Assembly (NCBI RefSeq): GCF_024508235.1 | Contig: NZ_CP101943.1 | Span: forward strand, 992,001-1,056,000 | From: Halococcus qingdaonensis | GTDB taxonomy: Archaea > Halobacteriota > Halobacteria > Halobacteriales > Halococcaceae | Reading direction: 5' to 3' | DNA length: 64,000 nt | Shown here: positions 50,785-60,067 of the stretch, piece after piece | Position numbering within the stretch: the first letter of the stretch is position 1 | Layout of the letters: the number at the start of each line of letters is the position of its first letter | The notes under the pieces: generated by a model | Told to the model about the DNA's origin: nothing | Databases searched by the model: none | What the model saw: only the letters and a program-made list of their open reading frames with translations | Position numbers and translations under genes: made by a program

Positions 50785-53700
50785 TCAGTTGCGCCCGGGC
50801 TCCGCCGGCAGGACTGCTTGCTCCCCGTCGCCGCCGATGTCGACCTCGAAGCGGGCACCGTCGGCCGTATCGGCGACCGAGACTGACCAGCCGTGTGCGT
50901 CGGCGATCCGTCGGACGATCATCAGCCCCAGCCCGGTCCCGGACTCGCTCGTCGAGTAGCCGTGTTCGAAGATCCGCTCGCACTCGCCGTCGGGGATGCC
51001 GGGTCCGTCGTCGGCAACGAAAAAGCCCGTCTCGGTCGTCCCGACGGTAACGTGGACGTCGCTGCCGGCATGATCGATCGCGTTGCGAAAGAGGTTCGCG
51101 AACAACCGCGTCAGTCTGTCGGGATCGCCCGCGACCGTCCCCGAGAGCTCGACGTCGATCGTCGCGTCCTCGCCGTCGACCGTCCGCCACGCCCGTTCGG
51201 CCATGCCCGCGAGTTCGACGGGTTCGGGGTCGTCGATGACCCGTCCCTGACGGGCCAGCGTGAGCACGTCCTCGATGAGCGTGTCCATTCGGTCGAGAGC
51301 CCACAGCGCCGCGTCGTGATGCTCCGAGTGGTGATCGGCCTCGGCGAGCTCGAGCCGGCCGCGCGCGACACCCATCGGGTTGCGGAGGTCGTGCGAGATG
51401 ACGCTCGCGAACCCGTCCAACAGTTCGTTCTGGCGTTCGAGATCGCGCTCGCGGCGCTTCTGGTCGGTGATGTCGGTGTAGATCGCGTAACCACCCTTGC
51501 GCTCACCCGGTTCGAGCGGGGCGATATGCACCAAGAAATCGCGCACGCCGTCGGCCGTCAGCCGGCGAACGGTCGTCTGACGGCTCGTTCCGTCGGCGAG
51601 CGCCGCGTCGACCGATTCGATCGCCATCTCGCGATCCGACGGAACGATGTAGTCACCGGCGTTCTCGCCCGTGATCTCTCCCGCGCTGTGGCCGAACACC
51701 GTCTCGAAGCGCTCGTTCACCCGCCGGGTGATCGGTTCGCCGTCGACCAGTTCGTAGCGCAGCGCCGCGTCCGGAACGTTCTCGAACAGCGCCGTGAGGC
51801 GATCGCGCTCGACGACGAGTTCGCGCTCGCGTTCGGCGCGTTCGAGCGCCGCCTCGGTGTTCGCCGCGAGCAGTTTCGCCAGCGAGACGTCGCGGTCGTC
51901 GAACACGCCCGGTTCGGTCGCGCCGATGGTCAGGACACCGTGGTCGCCGAGCGGCAACAGCAGCTCGCTTCTGATCGGTGTGTTCGGGTTGTGAACCTCG
52001 GATTGGCGGTCGACGCGGTCGTACCGTTGCATTGTGCCGGACTCGAAGACCGTCCAGGCAAGACTCTCGCCGCCGGCGAAGGTCGGTGGCGCGTCGAACA
52101 GCTCCGTGCCGGCCTCGGAGATCGCCACCGGTCGGAGTTCGCCCGCCTCGTGAAGCCAGATCCCGTTCAGCTCCATATCGAGCACGTCGGCAGCGGTCTC
52201 GATCGCGACGTCGGCGACCTCGCGCCGTGTGGTGGCCGCCATCATCTCCCGGCTGGCGTCGTGAAGCGCTTGGAGCAGTCGCTCGTGGCGCTTGTGGACC
52301 GTGATGTCGCGGACGACGCCGACGGTGCCCGCGAAGCCGGCGTCGCCCTCCAACGCCGTGAGCTGGATCTCGCACGGGATGGAGTCGCCGTCGGCGGTGT
52401 GGACGGTCGCATCGTAGGAGTCGCTGACGGCGTTCGCACCGTCGGCGAGCAGCCGCTGGATCACCGAGCGGCCGAGTGCAATGTCGTCCTCGTCGAGCAG
52501 CATCGAGACGTGTTCACCGAGGAGTTCTTCGCGACCGTAGCCCGTCTCCGCGACGAGCGTGTCGTTGACCGTCCTAAATCGCCCGTCGGCATCGAGCGTG
52601 TAGATCATGTCGCCGGCGGCGTCGAGCATCCGGCCGTACCGGCGCAGTCGCTCCTCGCGTTCGAGGCGATCGAGCGCCGCTTCGGCGTTCGCCGCGAGCA
52701 CGCGCGCGAGTCTGACGGTACTGTCGTCGAACGACTCGTCGGGCGAGGCGACGGTGATCGTGCCGTGGTCGCCGAGCGGGAGGTAGAGTCGATGGCGCAG
52801 CGGAATGCCGTCGTCGGGTGCGTTCGCCTCGCCGACGACGATCGCCTCGCCGGCACGGAACGCTCGCCACGGGAACCCCTCGCCGCGCGCGTAGCGCGGC
52901 CGCTCGCCGAGTCGGTCGTGTGTCGCAGCGGTCACGGACACGGGATCGAGGCTGTCGCGCTCGTCGTCGTGCAGACGTACCACGGCAATCGGAAAGCCGA
53001 GGATCTCTTCGATCGTCGTCGTGACGGCGTCGGCGATCCCGTCTTCGTCCCTGGCGGCCACGAACCGCCGCGTCGCCTCGTGAAGCGCCCCGATGGCTTG
53101 CTCGCGGCGGCGCTGCTCGACGACGTTGCGCCCGACGCCGACGATGCCGTAGCCGTTGCCGAGGGGAACGCGCGCGCCGCTGAACTGGTGAGGGATCGTC
53201 TCGCCGGCGTTCGTCACGAGCGCCGACTCGACCACGGCGCTCTCGCCCGTTCGCAGGATTTCCTGTATGCGCTCGTCGATACGGTCGTAATCCGCATCGG
53301 GGACGAACTCGGAATAGTTCGTTCCGGCGATCGTCGTGTCGTCGTAGCCGACGACGGACGCGTACTCCTCGTTCCACCGAACCATCGTGCCCTCGGGATC
53401 GAGAACATAGGCCGGGTCCGGCAGCGCCTCGAAGAAGCCGTCGGTGATCGCGCGTTCCCGGTCGCGGTCGCGTTCGGTCCGCGTCGATCGCTCTCTGAAC
53501 ACGCCGTGCAGGAGCGTACGGTCGTCCATCTGGACGGTGCGTGCTCTGAGATCGACAGGTATCGTCTCGCCGTCGGCGGTCTCGATCAGCACCGCCGAGC
53601 CGTCGCCGAACCGGGCGGCATCGGTACCGGACGACGCGGCGTGCCGTTCGAACAGCTCGCGATAGCGCTCCCGCTGCTCGGCGGGATGGAGTGCCGTCTG

Positions 53701-54252
53701 GTCCATCCCGACGAGCTCCTCGCGCGGGCGGCCGAACAGCGTCGCGGCGACGTCGTTCGTCTCGACGATCCGCCCCGTCTCGGCGTCGGCGATCACCACC
53801 GCGTCCGGCGTGGCGTCGATGAGCGAGCGGTAGAGTCGTTCGGATTCGGCGAGCGCACACTCGGCGCGATAACTCTCGACGGCGTTGACGATACTGTTGG
53901 CGAGCAGTTCGTACCGTTCGCTGCCCGTCCCCTTTCGGAGATAGTCGGTGACGCCGGCGGAGATGGCTTCGCTCGCGACCCCCTCACCGCCCTCGCCGGT
54001 GAAGAGGATGAAGGGGATGTTCGGATGGCGCTCGCGCACCCGTTCGAGCAGCGCGAGCCCGTCCATCCCCGGCATGCGGTAGTCGCTGACGATACAGTCG
54101 ATCTCCGTCCCTTCGATGCGGTCGAGCACCGCCTCGGCATCCGCCTCGGTCGCGACCGTCAGCCTGTCGTCGATCCGTTCGAGAGAGGTGCTGGCGAAGT
54201 CGGCGACTGCCGGTTCGTCGTCGACCATCAGCACCGACATCGCCTCCGACAT
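50785..54252 (-). CDS. Large hybrid sensor histidine kinase (REC-PAS-PAS-GAF-PAS-GAF-PAS-HisKA-HATPase)
   Basis: A 1155-residue cytosolic kinase with no membrane segment. An N-terminal receiver (phospho-Asp in CIVSDYRMPGMDGLALLERV) comes first. Alternating PAS and GAF sensor domains follow, with PAS starts such as LYRSLIDATPDAVVIADA and FFEALPDPAYVLDPEG. The dimerisation/phosphoacceptor region has FASVISHDLRNPMGVARG. The HATPase motifs are LFRNAIDHA, DDGPGIP and GTGLGLMIV. It is 66 bases upstream of the REC-HTH_10 gene on the same strand. The signal sensed is unknown; PAS/GAF may bind redox or light cofactors. Confidence 0.93.
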   Translation of the reverse strand: MSEAMSVLMVDDEPAVADFASTSLERIDDRLTVATEADAEAVLDRIEGTEIDCIVSDYRMPGMDGLALLERVRERHPNIPFILFTGEGGEGVASEAISAGVTDYLRKGTGSERYELLANSIVNAVESYRAECALAESERLYRSLIDATPDAVVIADAETGRIVETNDVAATLFGRPREELVGMDQTALHPAEQRERYRELFERHAASSGTDAARFGDGSAVLIETADGETIPVDLRARTVQMDDRTLLHGVFRERSTRTERDRDRERAITDGFFEALPDPAYVLDPEGTMVRWNEEYASVVGYDDTTIAGTNYSEFVPDADYDRIDERIQEILRTGESAVVESALVTNAGETIPHQFSGARVPLGNGYGIVGVGRNVVEQRRREQAIGALHEATRRFVAARDEDGIADAVTTTIEEILGFPIAVVRLHDDERDSLDPVSVTAATHDRLGERPRYARGEGFPWRAFRAGEAIVVGEANAPDDGIPLRHRLYLPLGDHGTITVASPDESFDDSTVRLARVLAANAEAALDRLEREERLRRYGRMLDAAGDMIYTLDADGRFRTVNDTLVAETGYGREELLGEHVSMLLDEDDIALGRSVIQRLLADGANAVSDSYDATVHTADGDSIPCEIQLTALEGDAGFAGTVGVVRDITVHKRHERLLQALHDASREMMAATTRREVADVAIETAADVLDMELNGIWLHEAGELRPVAISEAGTELFDAPPTFAGGESLAWTVFESGTMQRYDRVDRQSEVHNPNTPIRSELLLPLGDHGVLTIGATEPGVFDDRDVSLAKLLAANTEAALERAERERELVVERDRLTALFENVPDAALRYELVDGEPITRRVNERFETVFGHSAGEITGENAGDYIVPSDREMAIESVDAALADGTSRQTTVRRLTADGVRDFLVHIAPLEPGERKGGYAIYTDITDQKRRERDLERQNELLDGFASVISHDLRNPMGVARGRLELAEADHHSEHHDAALWALDRMDTLIEDVLTLARQGRVIDDPEPVELAGMAERAWRTVDGEDATIDVELSGTVAGDPDRLTRLFANLFRNAIDHAGSDVHVTVGTTETGFFVADDGPGIPDGECERIFEHGYSTSESGTGLGLMIVRRIADAHGWSVSVADTADGARFEVDIGGDGEQAVLPAEPGRN

Positions 54253-54366
54253 CCTTGTTGTGCTCGAATGCCGCCCGGAGCGAGAAAAACCTGTCTCGGC
54301 TCGCGCCGTGATGCGCGGCGTCGTGTGGTTCGTCGAACCTTTAGCCCTCGCGGTCGTGCGGCCCGC

Positions 54367-54936
54367 ATGGTTCTCGAAGAATCCACGCGCGAACTCGAAC
54401 GCGGCGACGCGGCCCCCGATTTCGAACTGCCCGGTGCGGACGGCGAGACGCACACGCTCGACGACTTCGACGAGTACCGGGCGCTGCTCGTCGTCTTCAC
54501 CTGCAACCACTGTCCGTACGCACAGGCGAAAATGGAGACCCTCAACGAACTCGCTGCTCTCTACGGTAACGACGTCGCCGTCGTCGGCATCAATCCGAAC
54601 GACGCCGAGGAGTATCCCGACGACTCCTTCGAGCGAATGCAGGAGCTCGTCGCCGACGGCACCGTCGACTACGACGCCTACCTGCGCGACGAATCCCAGG
54701 ACGTAGCACGGGCCTACGGCGCGGTCTGCACACCCGATCCGTTCCTCTTTCGCAACGGCGATGCGGGGTTCGAACTTGCCTATCACGGTCGTCTCGACGA
54801 CGCTCACGGCCCCGACCAGCGACCGTCGGGCGAGGCAGGGTTCGAGATGGCCGGAGCGATCGAATCGGTGCTCGGGGGCGTTCCCGTCGATCAGCAGTTC
54901 CGCCCCTCGCGCGGCTGTTCGATAAAGTGGCGCTGA
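54367..54936 (+). CDS. Thioredoxin-fold redoxin (AhpC/TSA-like) protein
   Basis: A 189-residue cytoplasmic redoxin. It opens with the AhpC/TlpA pattern (GDAAPDFELPGADGETHTLDDF). The motif CNHCPYAQAKM replaces the usual single peroxidatic Cys by CxxC. It is followed by VVGINPNDAEEYPDDSFERM and the cis-Pro-like CTPDPFLF. Such proteins act as peroxiredoxin-like or thiol reductants; the true substrate is unknown. The gene is divergent from the histidine kinase gene and precedes the acyl-CoA ligase. Confidence 0.87.
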   Translation: MVLEESTRELERGDAAPDFELPGADGETHTLDDFDEYRALLVVFTCNHCPYAQAKMETLNELAALYGNDVAVVGINPNDAEEYPDDSFERMQELVADGTVDYDAYLRDESQDVARAYGAVCTPDPFLFRNGDAGFELAYHGRLDDAHGPDQRPSGEAGFEMAGAIESVLGGVPVDQQFRPSRGCSIKWR

Positions 54937-55026
54937 GTCGGGCTTCGCTTCGCGTTCTCGCACTGAAACCGCGTGACGTGGTATCATAGAGGAAGAATCA
55001 TTACCGAGCGGTCGTTCTGTGAACGT

Positions 55027-56673
55027 ATGCCAGGAGGCACCGACCAGATCCTGCGACCGTTCCTGTGGCGCGCCGAGCGCATGTATCCCGACGTCGAGAT
55101 CGTCTCGCGCACCCACGACGGGATCGAACGCTACGATTATGCCGCATTCGGCGGGCGCGTCGCCCGATTGGCGAACGCTCTCGACGAGGCCGGGATCAGT
55201 GATGACGCACGCGTTGGAACCTTTTGTTGGAACCACCACCGCCACTTCGAGACGTATTTCGGCGTGCCGGATTCCGGCCGCCAGCTCCACACGATCAACC
55301 CGCTGCTGCCCGACGAGCACATCCAGTTCATCGTCGAGAACGCGAGCGACGAACTCCTGTTCGTCGATCCGTCCCTCTTGGAGAAGCTCGGCGGCGCGGC
55401 CGACCCGGACGCGTTCGCCTCGATCGAGCAGTTCGTCGTCATGGGCGAGCAAGTGCCGGAAACGGACCTCGACGCGACCGATTACGAGTCGTTCATCGAC
55501 GGGCATGACGACGAGTACGATTGGCCGGCGCTCTCCGAGGATCGGCCGGCCGGGATGTGTTACACCTCGGGCACCACCGGCAAGCCGAAGGGTGTCGAAT
55601 ATACCCAGCAGATGCTCTGGTCGCACACGATGGCGACGCTCACGCCCCAGGGGCTGGGTCTCGACGACACCGACGTCGTGATGCCGGTCGTCCCGATGTT
55701 CCACGTCAACGCCTGGGGGATGCCGTTCACGGCGACCGCGGCGGGCGCGAAACACGTCTATCCCGGCCCGTCGCCCGATCCCGCCGATCTCGCCGCGCTC
55801 ATCGAGGAAGAAGGCGTCACGATCACGGCGGGGGTTCCCACCGTCTGGTTGGGACTGCTCGAATACATGAACGACAACGAGGTCGATCTCTCCTCGCTCG
55901 AACAGGTCATCATCGGCGGGAGCGCCGCCCCCGAGTCCGTGGTTCGACGATTCGACGAACTGGGTGTGGACGTACTCCACGCGTGGGGGATGACCGAGAT
56001 GAGCCCCATCGGCTCGGTCGCACGGCTCAAGGACGGGATGGACGAGTGGGACGACACCGACCGCTACGCCAAGCGCGCCAAACAGGGACTGATGGTTCCC
56101 GGACTGGAGTTCAAAGTCATCGACGAGGGCGGCGACGAGATCGAGTGGGACGGCGAGGAGTTCGGCGAGCTCTGGGTGCGCGGGCCGTGGGTCACGACCG
56201 AATACTTCGAGCGGCCCGAGGCGAACGAGGAGGATTTCGAGGACGGATGGCTCAAGACCGGCGACGTGGTGAGCGTCGATCCAGACGGCTACATCGAGAT
56301 CGTCGATCGCGCGAAGGACGTCATCAAATCCGGTGGCGAGTGGATTTCGAGCGTCGAACTCGAGAACGCACTGATGGCCCACGACGACGTGAGCGAGGCC
56401 ACAGTAGTAGGAGTGCCCCACGAGAAGTGGCAGGAGCGTCCCGTCGCCTTCGTCGTCACCGGCGAGGAGCGCGATTCGCTCAAGGACGAACTGCTCGAAC
56501 TCGTCGACGAGGATTACCCCAAATGGTGGGTGCCCGACGACGTGCTGTTCATCGACGAGGTGCCGAAGACCGCTACCGGGAAGTTCTCGAAGAAGGACCT
56601 CCGCGAGGAGTATTCGGACGAATCGCTGATCGCGGGCAAGGCTCCGGAGGAGGCCGCGCCCGAGAGCGACTGA
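55027..56673 (+). CDS. AMP-dependent acyl-CoA ligase (medium/long-chain type)
   Basis: A 548-residue adenylate-forming enzyme activating fatty acids to acyl-CoA. The core motif is [17 protein letters not shown]. Later motifs are [13 protein letters not shown] and [26 protein letters not shown], then [17 protein letters not shown], with the catalytic Lys near the end in [13 protein letters not shown]. The start ATG 55027 gives [12 protein letters not shown]. It is followed by an acyl-CoA dehydrogenase on the same strand, so this is a small fatty-acid oxidation block. Confidence 0.93.
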   Translation: MPGGTDQILRPFLWRAERMYPDVEIVSRTHDGIERYDYAAFGGRVARLANALDEAGISDDARVGTFCWNHHRHFETYFGVPDSGRQLHTINPLLPDEHIQFIVENASDELLFVDPSLLEKLGGAADPDAFASIEQFVVMGEQVPETDLDATDYESFIDGHDDEYDWPALSEDRPAGMCYTSGTTGKPKGVEYTQQMLWSHTMATLTPQGLGLDDTDVVMPVVPMFHVNAWGMPFTATAAGAKHVYPGPSPDPADLAALIEEEGVTITAGVPTVWLGLLEYMNDNEVDLSSLEQVIIGGSAAPESVVRRFDELGVDVLHAWGMTEMSPIGSVARLKDGMDEWDDTDRYAKRAKQGLMVPGLEFKVIDEGGDEIEWDGEEFGELWVRGPWVTTEYFERPEANEEDFEDGWLKTGDVVSVDPDGYIEIVDRAKDVIKSGGEWISSVELENALMAHDDVSEATVVGVPHEKWQERPVAFVVTGEERDSLKDELLELVDEDYPKWWVPDDVLFIDEVPKTATGKFSKKDLREEYSDESLIAGKAPEEAAPESD

Positions 56674-56741
56674 TCGACAACTCTCCGTGACTCGTTGCCG
56701 GTTTACACGAGTTATTTGCGTCGCGCTCCCGTCGTGTGGAC

Positions 56742-57890
56742 ATGGAGCTACTGGACGAGTCGATCGTTCCCGAACACGCTCACGAGGTCAAGCAGGACGC
56801 TCGCGAGTTCGCCGACGAACACATCGCCCCGAACGCCGAGGAGTACTTCCGGACGGGCGAGTATCCCTGGGAAATCCTCGAAGCCGGACAGGAGGCAGAG
56901 CTGGTCGCCCAAGACATCAACGAGGATCTCGGTGGGCGCGACCTCGATCTGGAGCAGATGCTCGCCATCGGCGAGGAGTTCTACAGGGCCGACGCGGGCA
57001 TCGCACTCACGCTCCAACTGGCGAGTTTCGGCGCGGAGATCGTCGAGAAATACGGCAACGAGGACCAGCACGAGGAGTTCCTCCGGCCGGTCGCCGAGTG
57101 CGAGCAGATAACGGGGTTGGCGGTTTCGGAACCTCAGACCGGCAGCGATCTCGCCGGGATGCAGACCACCGCTAAGAAGGACGGCGACGAGTGGGTGCTG
57201 AACGGCGAGAAATACTGGGTCGGCAACGCCGTCGAGGGCGACTGGCTCACCGTCTACGCCAAGAGCGGCGACTCCGACGACCGCTACTCGAACTACTCGA
57301 TGTTCATCGTGCCCACGGACGCACCGGGCTACGAGGCCGAGCACATCCCCGAGAAGATGGGCTTTCGCGCCTCCAAACAGGGTCACATCTTCTTCGAGGA
57401 CTGCCGGATCCCCGAGGAGAACCTCATCGGCAACGAGGGCACCGGCTTCTACATGCTCGCCGAGTTCTTCAACCACGGTCGCGTCGTCGTCGGCGGACAT
57501 GGATTGGGACTCGCCGCGGCGGCCATCGAGGAGGCCTGGGACTTCGTCCACGACCGTGACGCCTTCAACCGCGAGATCAGCGAGTTTCAGGCCGTCCAGC
57601 ACGATCTCTCGGACATGCTCATCGAGTTCGAGAGCGCTCGGGCGCTCAACTGGCGCGCCGCCGAGAAGGTCGCCAATCAGGACAACGCGGGCTACTGGGC
57701 CGCTCTCGCCAAGGCGAACTCGACGGAGACGGCCGTCGACTGCGCCGAGACCGGCATGCAGCTCCACGGCGGGCGCTCCGTCTTGACCGAGAACCGTATC
57801 GCACGCGTCTACCGCGACTGCCGGGTGCCCGTCATCTACGAGGGCGCGAACGCCGTCCAGCGCAACCTGATCTACAGCCAGCGCCAGTAG
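56742..57890 (+). CDS. Acyl-CoA dehydrogenase
   Basis: A 382-residue FAD enzyme. Conserved blocks are GLAVSEPQTGSDLAGMQTTA, NGEKYWVGNA, the QLHGGRSVLTENRIARVYRD segment and, at the end, VIYEGANAVQRNL with the catalytic Glu in YEGA. It is a clearly different paralogue from the one at 12302-13444. The ATG 56742 start is used; a GTG two codons earlier is also possible. Being next to the acyl-CoA ligase suggests it acts on the same acyl-CoA products. Confidence 0.92.
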   Translation: MELLDESIVPEHAHEVKQDAREFADEHIAPNAEEYFRTGEYPWEILEAGQEAELVAQDINEDLGGRDLDLEQMLAIGEEFYRADAGIALTLQLASFGAEIVEKYGNEDQHEEFLRPVAECEQITGLAVSEPQTGSDLAGMQTTAKKDGDEWVLNGEKYWVGNAVEGDWLTVYAKSGDSDDRYSNYSMFIVPTDAPGYEAEHIPEKMGFRASKQGHIFFEDCRIPEENLIGNEGTGFYMLAEFFNHGRVVVGGHGLGLAAAAIEEAWDFVHDRDAFNREISEFQAVQHDLSDMLIEFESARALNWRAAEKVANQDNAGYWAALAKANSTETAVDCAETGMQLHGGRSVLTENRIARVYRDCRVPVIYEGANAVQRNLIYSQRQ

Positions 57891-57905
57891 GTGGCCACTC
57901 GCCGC

Positions 57906-59102
57906 TCAGAAGTCTTCACTGAGAATCACGTCTCGTGGCGGGAACATCGCCGCGAGACGTGCCGCCGTCTCCTCCGATTCGACGGTGAGGTCGCCAGCCA
58001 TCCTCGCATGCTCGATCGAGAAGTGGCCGACGAACAGCTGTGAGAGCGTCGTGATCGCGACACGTGCGTCCGGTGATTCATCGACTGGAGTGCAGGTCGC
58101 TGCGCCGTCCCGCACCGCGAGCGCGAACGTATTGTCGTTCCACGCGGCACTCGGATCGTCGACCGAGAGTACGACGCGGCCCTCGACAGCGGCGGGGTAG
58201 TCGAGGGCGGCGAGCGCCTGTTCGACGTCGACGATACGGACCATCCCACCGGGAACCAGTTCGCAATCGACGGCGCGGGGATCGTCGACGAGATCGGCCA
58301 GCGGCCAGTCGGCTCGGCCACGGATGCGGACGCGCTCGACCTGCGAGTCGTGGTAGAACAGGAATCGCAGGAGATCGAGGAACGCTGCGTTGTCGATCGC
58401 GTTGCACTCCTTCACTCGCATCGTGCGCCCGTCGTCGGCGTCGATGTGGTAGACGACGTATCCCCGGAGGTCGCCATCGCGCTCGACGCCGTAGACGTAG
58501 GGATCGTTCTCGCGACCGGTGAAAACTCGATCGCGCCACCACGCTTCGCTGCGGCGCATCCAGAGCGAGACGCCCTCGCCGGCGGCCGCGAGCACCGGGT
58601 CCATCGCCGCGAAATCGTCGGCATCGAGTCGGCGAAACTCCCCGTCGTGGTCGGTTTCGGCCGCGAAGGCGAGCGCTTCGGGCTCGCACTCGTAGATCGC
58701 GGTGGTGCCGGCCTGTGCCCACCCATACTGCCGGTAGAAGGCGTACTCGAACGGCCAGAGCGCCGAGAGATACTGGTCACGCTCGCGGTACTCGGCGAGC
58801 GATTCGCTGAGCAGGCGGGCGATCAACCCCTGCCGACGGTTCTCCGGTGGCGTGGCGACACCCGCGAGCCCCGCCAGCGGATGCTCGCCACCGCGCACCG
58901 TGGTCGTGAACCAGTGGTGGGCACCGGTACAGAGCAGTTCCTCGCCGTCGAAGAGACCGCGGCGCGCACCGTGTTTCGCCCGTCGCGGCAGGTCGTCGAC
59001 GCTCTCGACGGGTTCCGTCGGCTCGGCGGGACTGAAAGCGTACTGCTGGATCGCCCGAAACTCGTCGATCCGGTCGTCGGGCACCGGGCGGTAGGTGGGC
59101 AT
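57906..59102 (-). CDS. Eis-like GNAT N-acetyltransferase
   Basis: A 398-residue two-GNAT-plus-SCP2 protein of the Eis type. The N-terminal acetyl-CoA site is in AGLAGVATPPENRRQGLIARLL. The second acetyltransferase-like half contains SALWPFEYAFYRQYGWAQAG. The C-terminal sterol-carrier-like domain contains DVEQALAALDYPAAVEGRVV. Eis enzymes acetylate amines on aminoglycosides or protein lysines; no archaeal substrate is known. It ends 15 bases after the acyl-CoA dehydrogenase stop, converging on it. Confidence 0.87.
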   Translation of the reverse strand: MPTYRPVPDDRIDEFRAIQQYAFSPAEPTEPVESVDDLPRRAKHGARRGLFDGEELLCTGAHHWFTTTVRGGEHPLAGLAGVATPPENRRQGLIARLLSESLAEYRERDQYLSALWPFEYAFYRQYGWAQAGTTAIYECEPEALAFAAETDHDGEFRRLDADDFAAMDPVLAAAGEGVSLWMRRSEAWWRDRVFTGRENDPYVYGVERDGDLRGYVVYHIDADDGRTMRVKECNAIDNAAFLDLLRFLFYHDSQVERVRIRGRADWPLADLVDDPRAVDCELVPGGMVRIVDVEQALAALDYPAAVEGRVVLSVDDPSAAWNDNTFALAVRDGAATCTPVDESPDARVAITTLSQLFVGHFSIEHARMAGDLTVESEETAARLAAMFPPRDVILSEDF

Positions 59103-59140
59103 GGGATGCCTGCGATCCGAACGGTGAAATAGCCACTCGG

Positions 59141-59956
59141 TCAGACGAGGAAGACGCCACCGCCGATCACCGCGAGTGCGCCGAGACCGACACAGACCAG
59201 CCAGAACGAGACGCGTTCAACCAGTCGCATCAGCGCGTCGATCGTGAGATAGCCGACGATCGCGCTCGTCGCGAGCGCAACGGCGGCCATCGCAGGCGAG
59301 ATCGCCGGGATCCCGTCGCTGAGCGTCGTGATCGCCCCCGCGCCGAGCGCTGCCGGGATCGAGAGCAGGAAGGAGAGCCGGAACGACGAGGGGCCGTCGT
59401 GGCCCCGCAGGAGGAGCGCACTCGCGGTCGTTCCCGATCGGGAGACGCCCGGCAGGATCGCCAGTCCCTGGAGCCCGCCCACGAGCACCGCATCGACGAG
59501 ATCCGGCGTTCCGCGCCGTCCGCCACGGCCCTCGACTCCGCGCTGGACGAAGCCCGTGACGATCAGCAGGACACCGATGAGTGCGACGAACGCCCCGCCG
59601 GCGAGCTGGCTGACGAGCTCTTCGAGGGCGACGTACGCGGGTAGTCCGACCACACCGGTCGCGAGCGTGGCGACGACGAGGAAAGTGAGTTCGGAGCGAT
59701 CGCGGTCGAACGCCCGATCGGGTCGCCAGTTTGGAATCTCGCCGAGCAGAGCCGCGACCTCGTCGCGGTAGTAGGCGAGCGCCGAGAGCGCGGTGCCAGC
59801 ATGAAGGAAAAGCGACAGTTGGACAGCGACCGCCGGCGAGACGTTTTCGACGACCGTCAGATACAGCGTGATGTTCCCCTCGCTCGATATCGGCAGCCAC
59901 TCGAAGATGCCCTGCAGGATTCCGACGATGAGCGACAGCGCGACCGAGGGGTCCAT
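59141..59956 (-). CDS. uppP: Undecaprenyl-diphosphatase/UppP (BacA) family protein
   Basis: A 271-residue, roughly eight-helix membrane phosphatase. The family motifs GILQGIFEWLPISSEG near the N-terminus and LPGVSRSGTTASALLLRG in the second half carry the conserved Glu, Ser and Arg residues. In haloarchaea the likely substrate is a dolichyl-type polyprenyl diphosphate recycled from glycan assembly; this is inference. The ATG at 59956 is chosen. The following O-antigen-ligase-like gene diverges from it and fits a glycan theme. Confidence 0.9.
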   Translation of the reverse strand: MDPSVALSLIVGILQGIFEWLPISSEGNITLYLTVVENVSPAVAVQLSLFLHAGTALSALAYYRDEVAALLGEIPNWRPDRAFDRDRSELTFLVVATLATGVVGLPAYVALEELVSQLAGGAFVALIGVLLIVTGFVQRGVEGRGGRRGTPDLVDAVLVGGLQGLAILPGVSRSGTTASALLLRGHDGPSSFRLSFLLSIPAALGAGAITTLSDGIPAISPAMAAVALATSAIVGYLTIDALMRLVERVSFWLVCVGLGALAVIGGGVFLV

Positions 59957-60067
59957 GTTCGACCGGCCACGGGCCCCGGATAAAGGCGGTTCGATCGTCA
60001 CCGCGACATCACTCCGAAAACCGATAGATGTATGTGGGGATGCGACCTATATTGTCAGAGTATAGAC

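Noticed and set aside
50893-54936. Very long plus-strand open frame opposite the histidine kinase
   Set aside because: It is antisense to a clearly conserved kinase and reflects lack of stop codons in GC-rich DNA; its translation has no family features until it reaches the redoxin gene, which has its own start at 54367.
54253-56421. N-terminal extension of the histidine kinase through the acyl-CoA ligase region
   Set aside because: The extension is antisense to the conserved redoxin and acyl-CoA ligase genes; the receiver domain starts normally at 54252.
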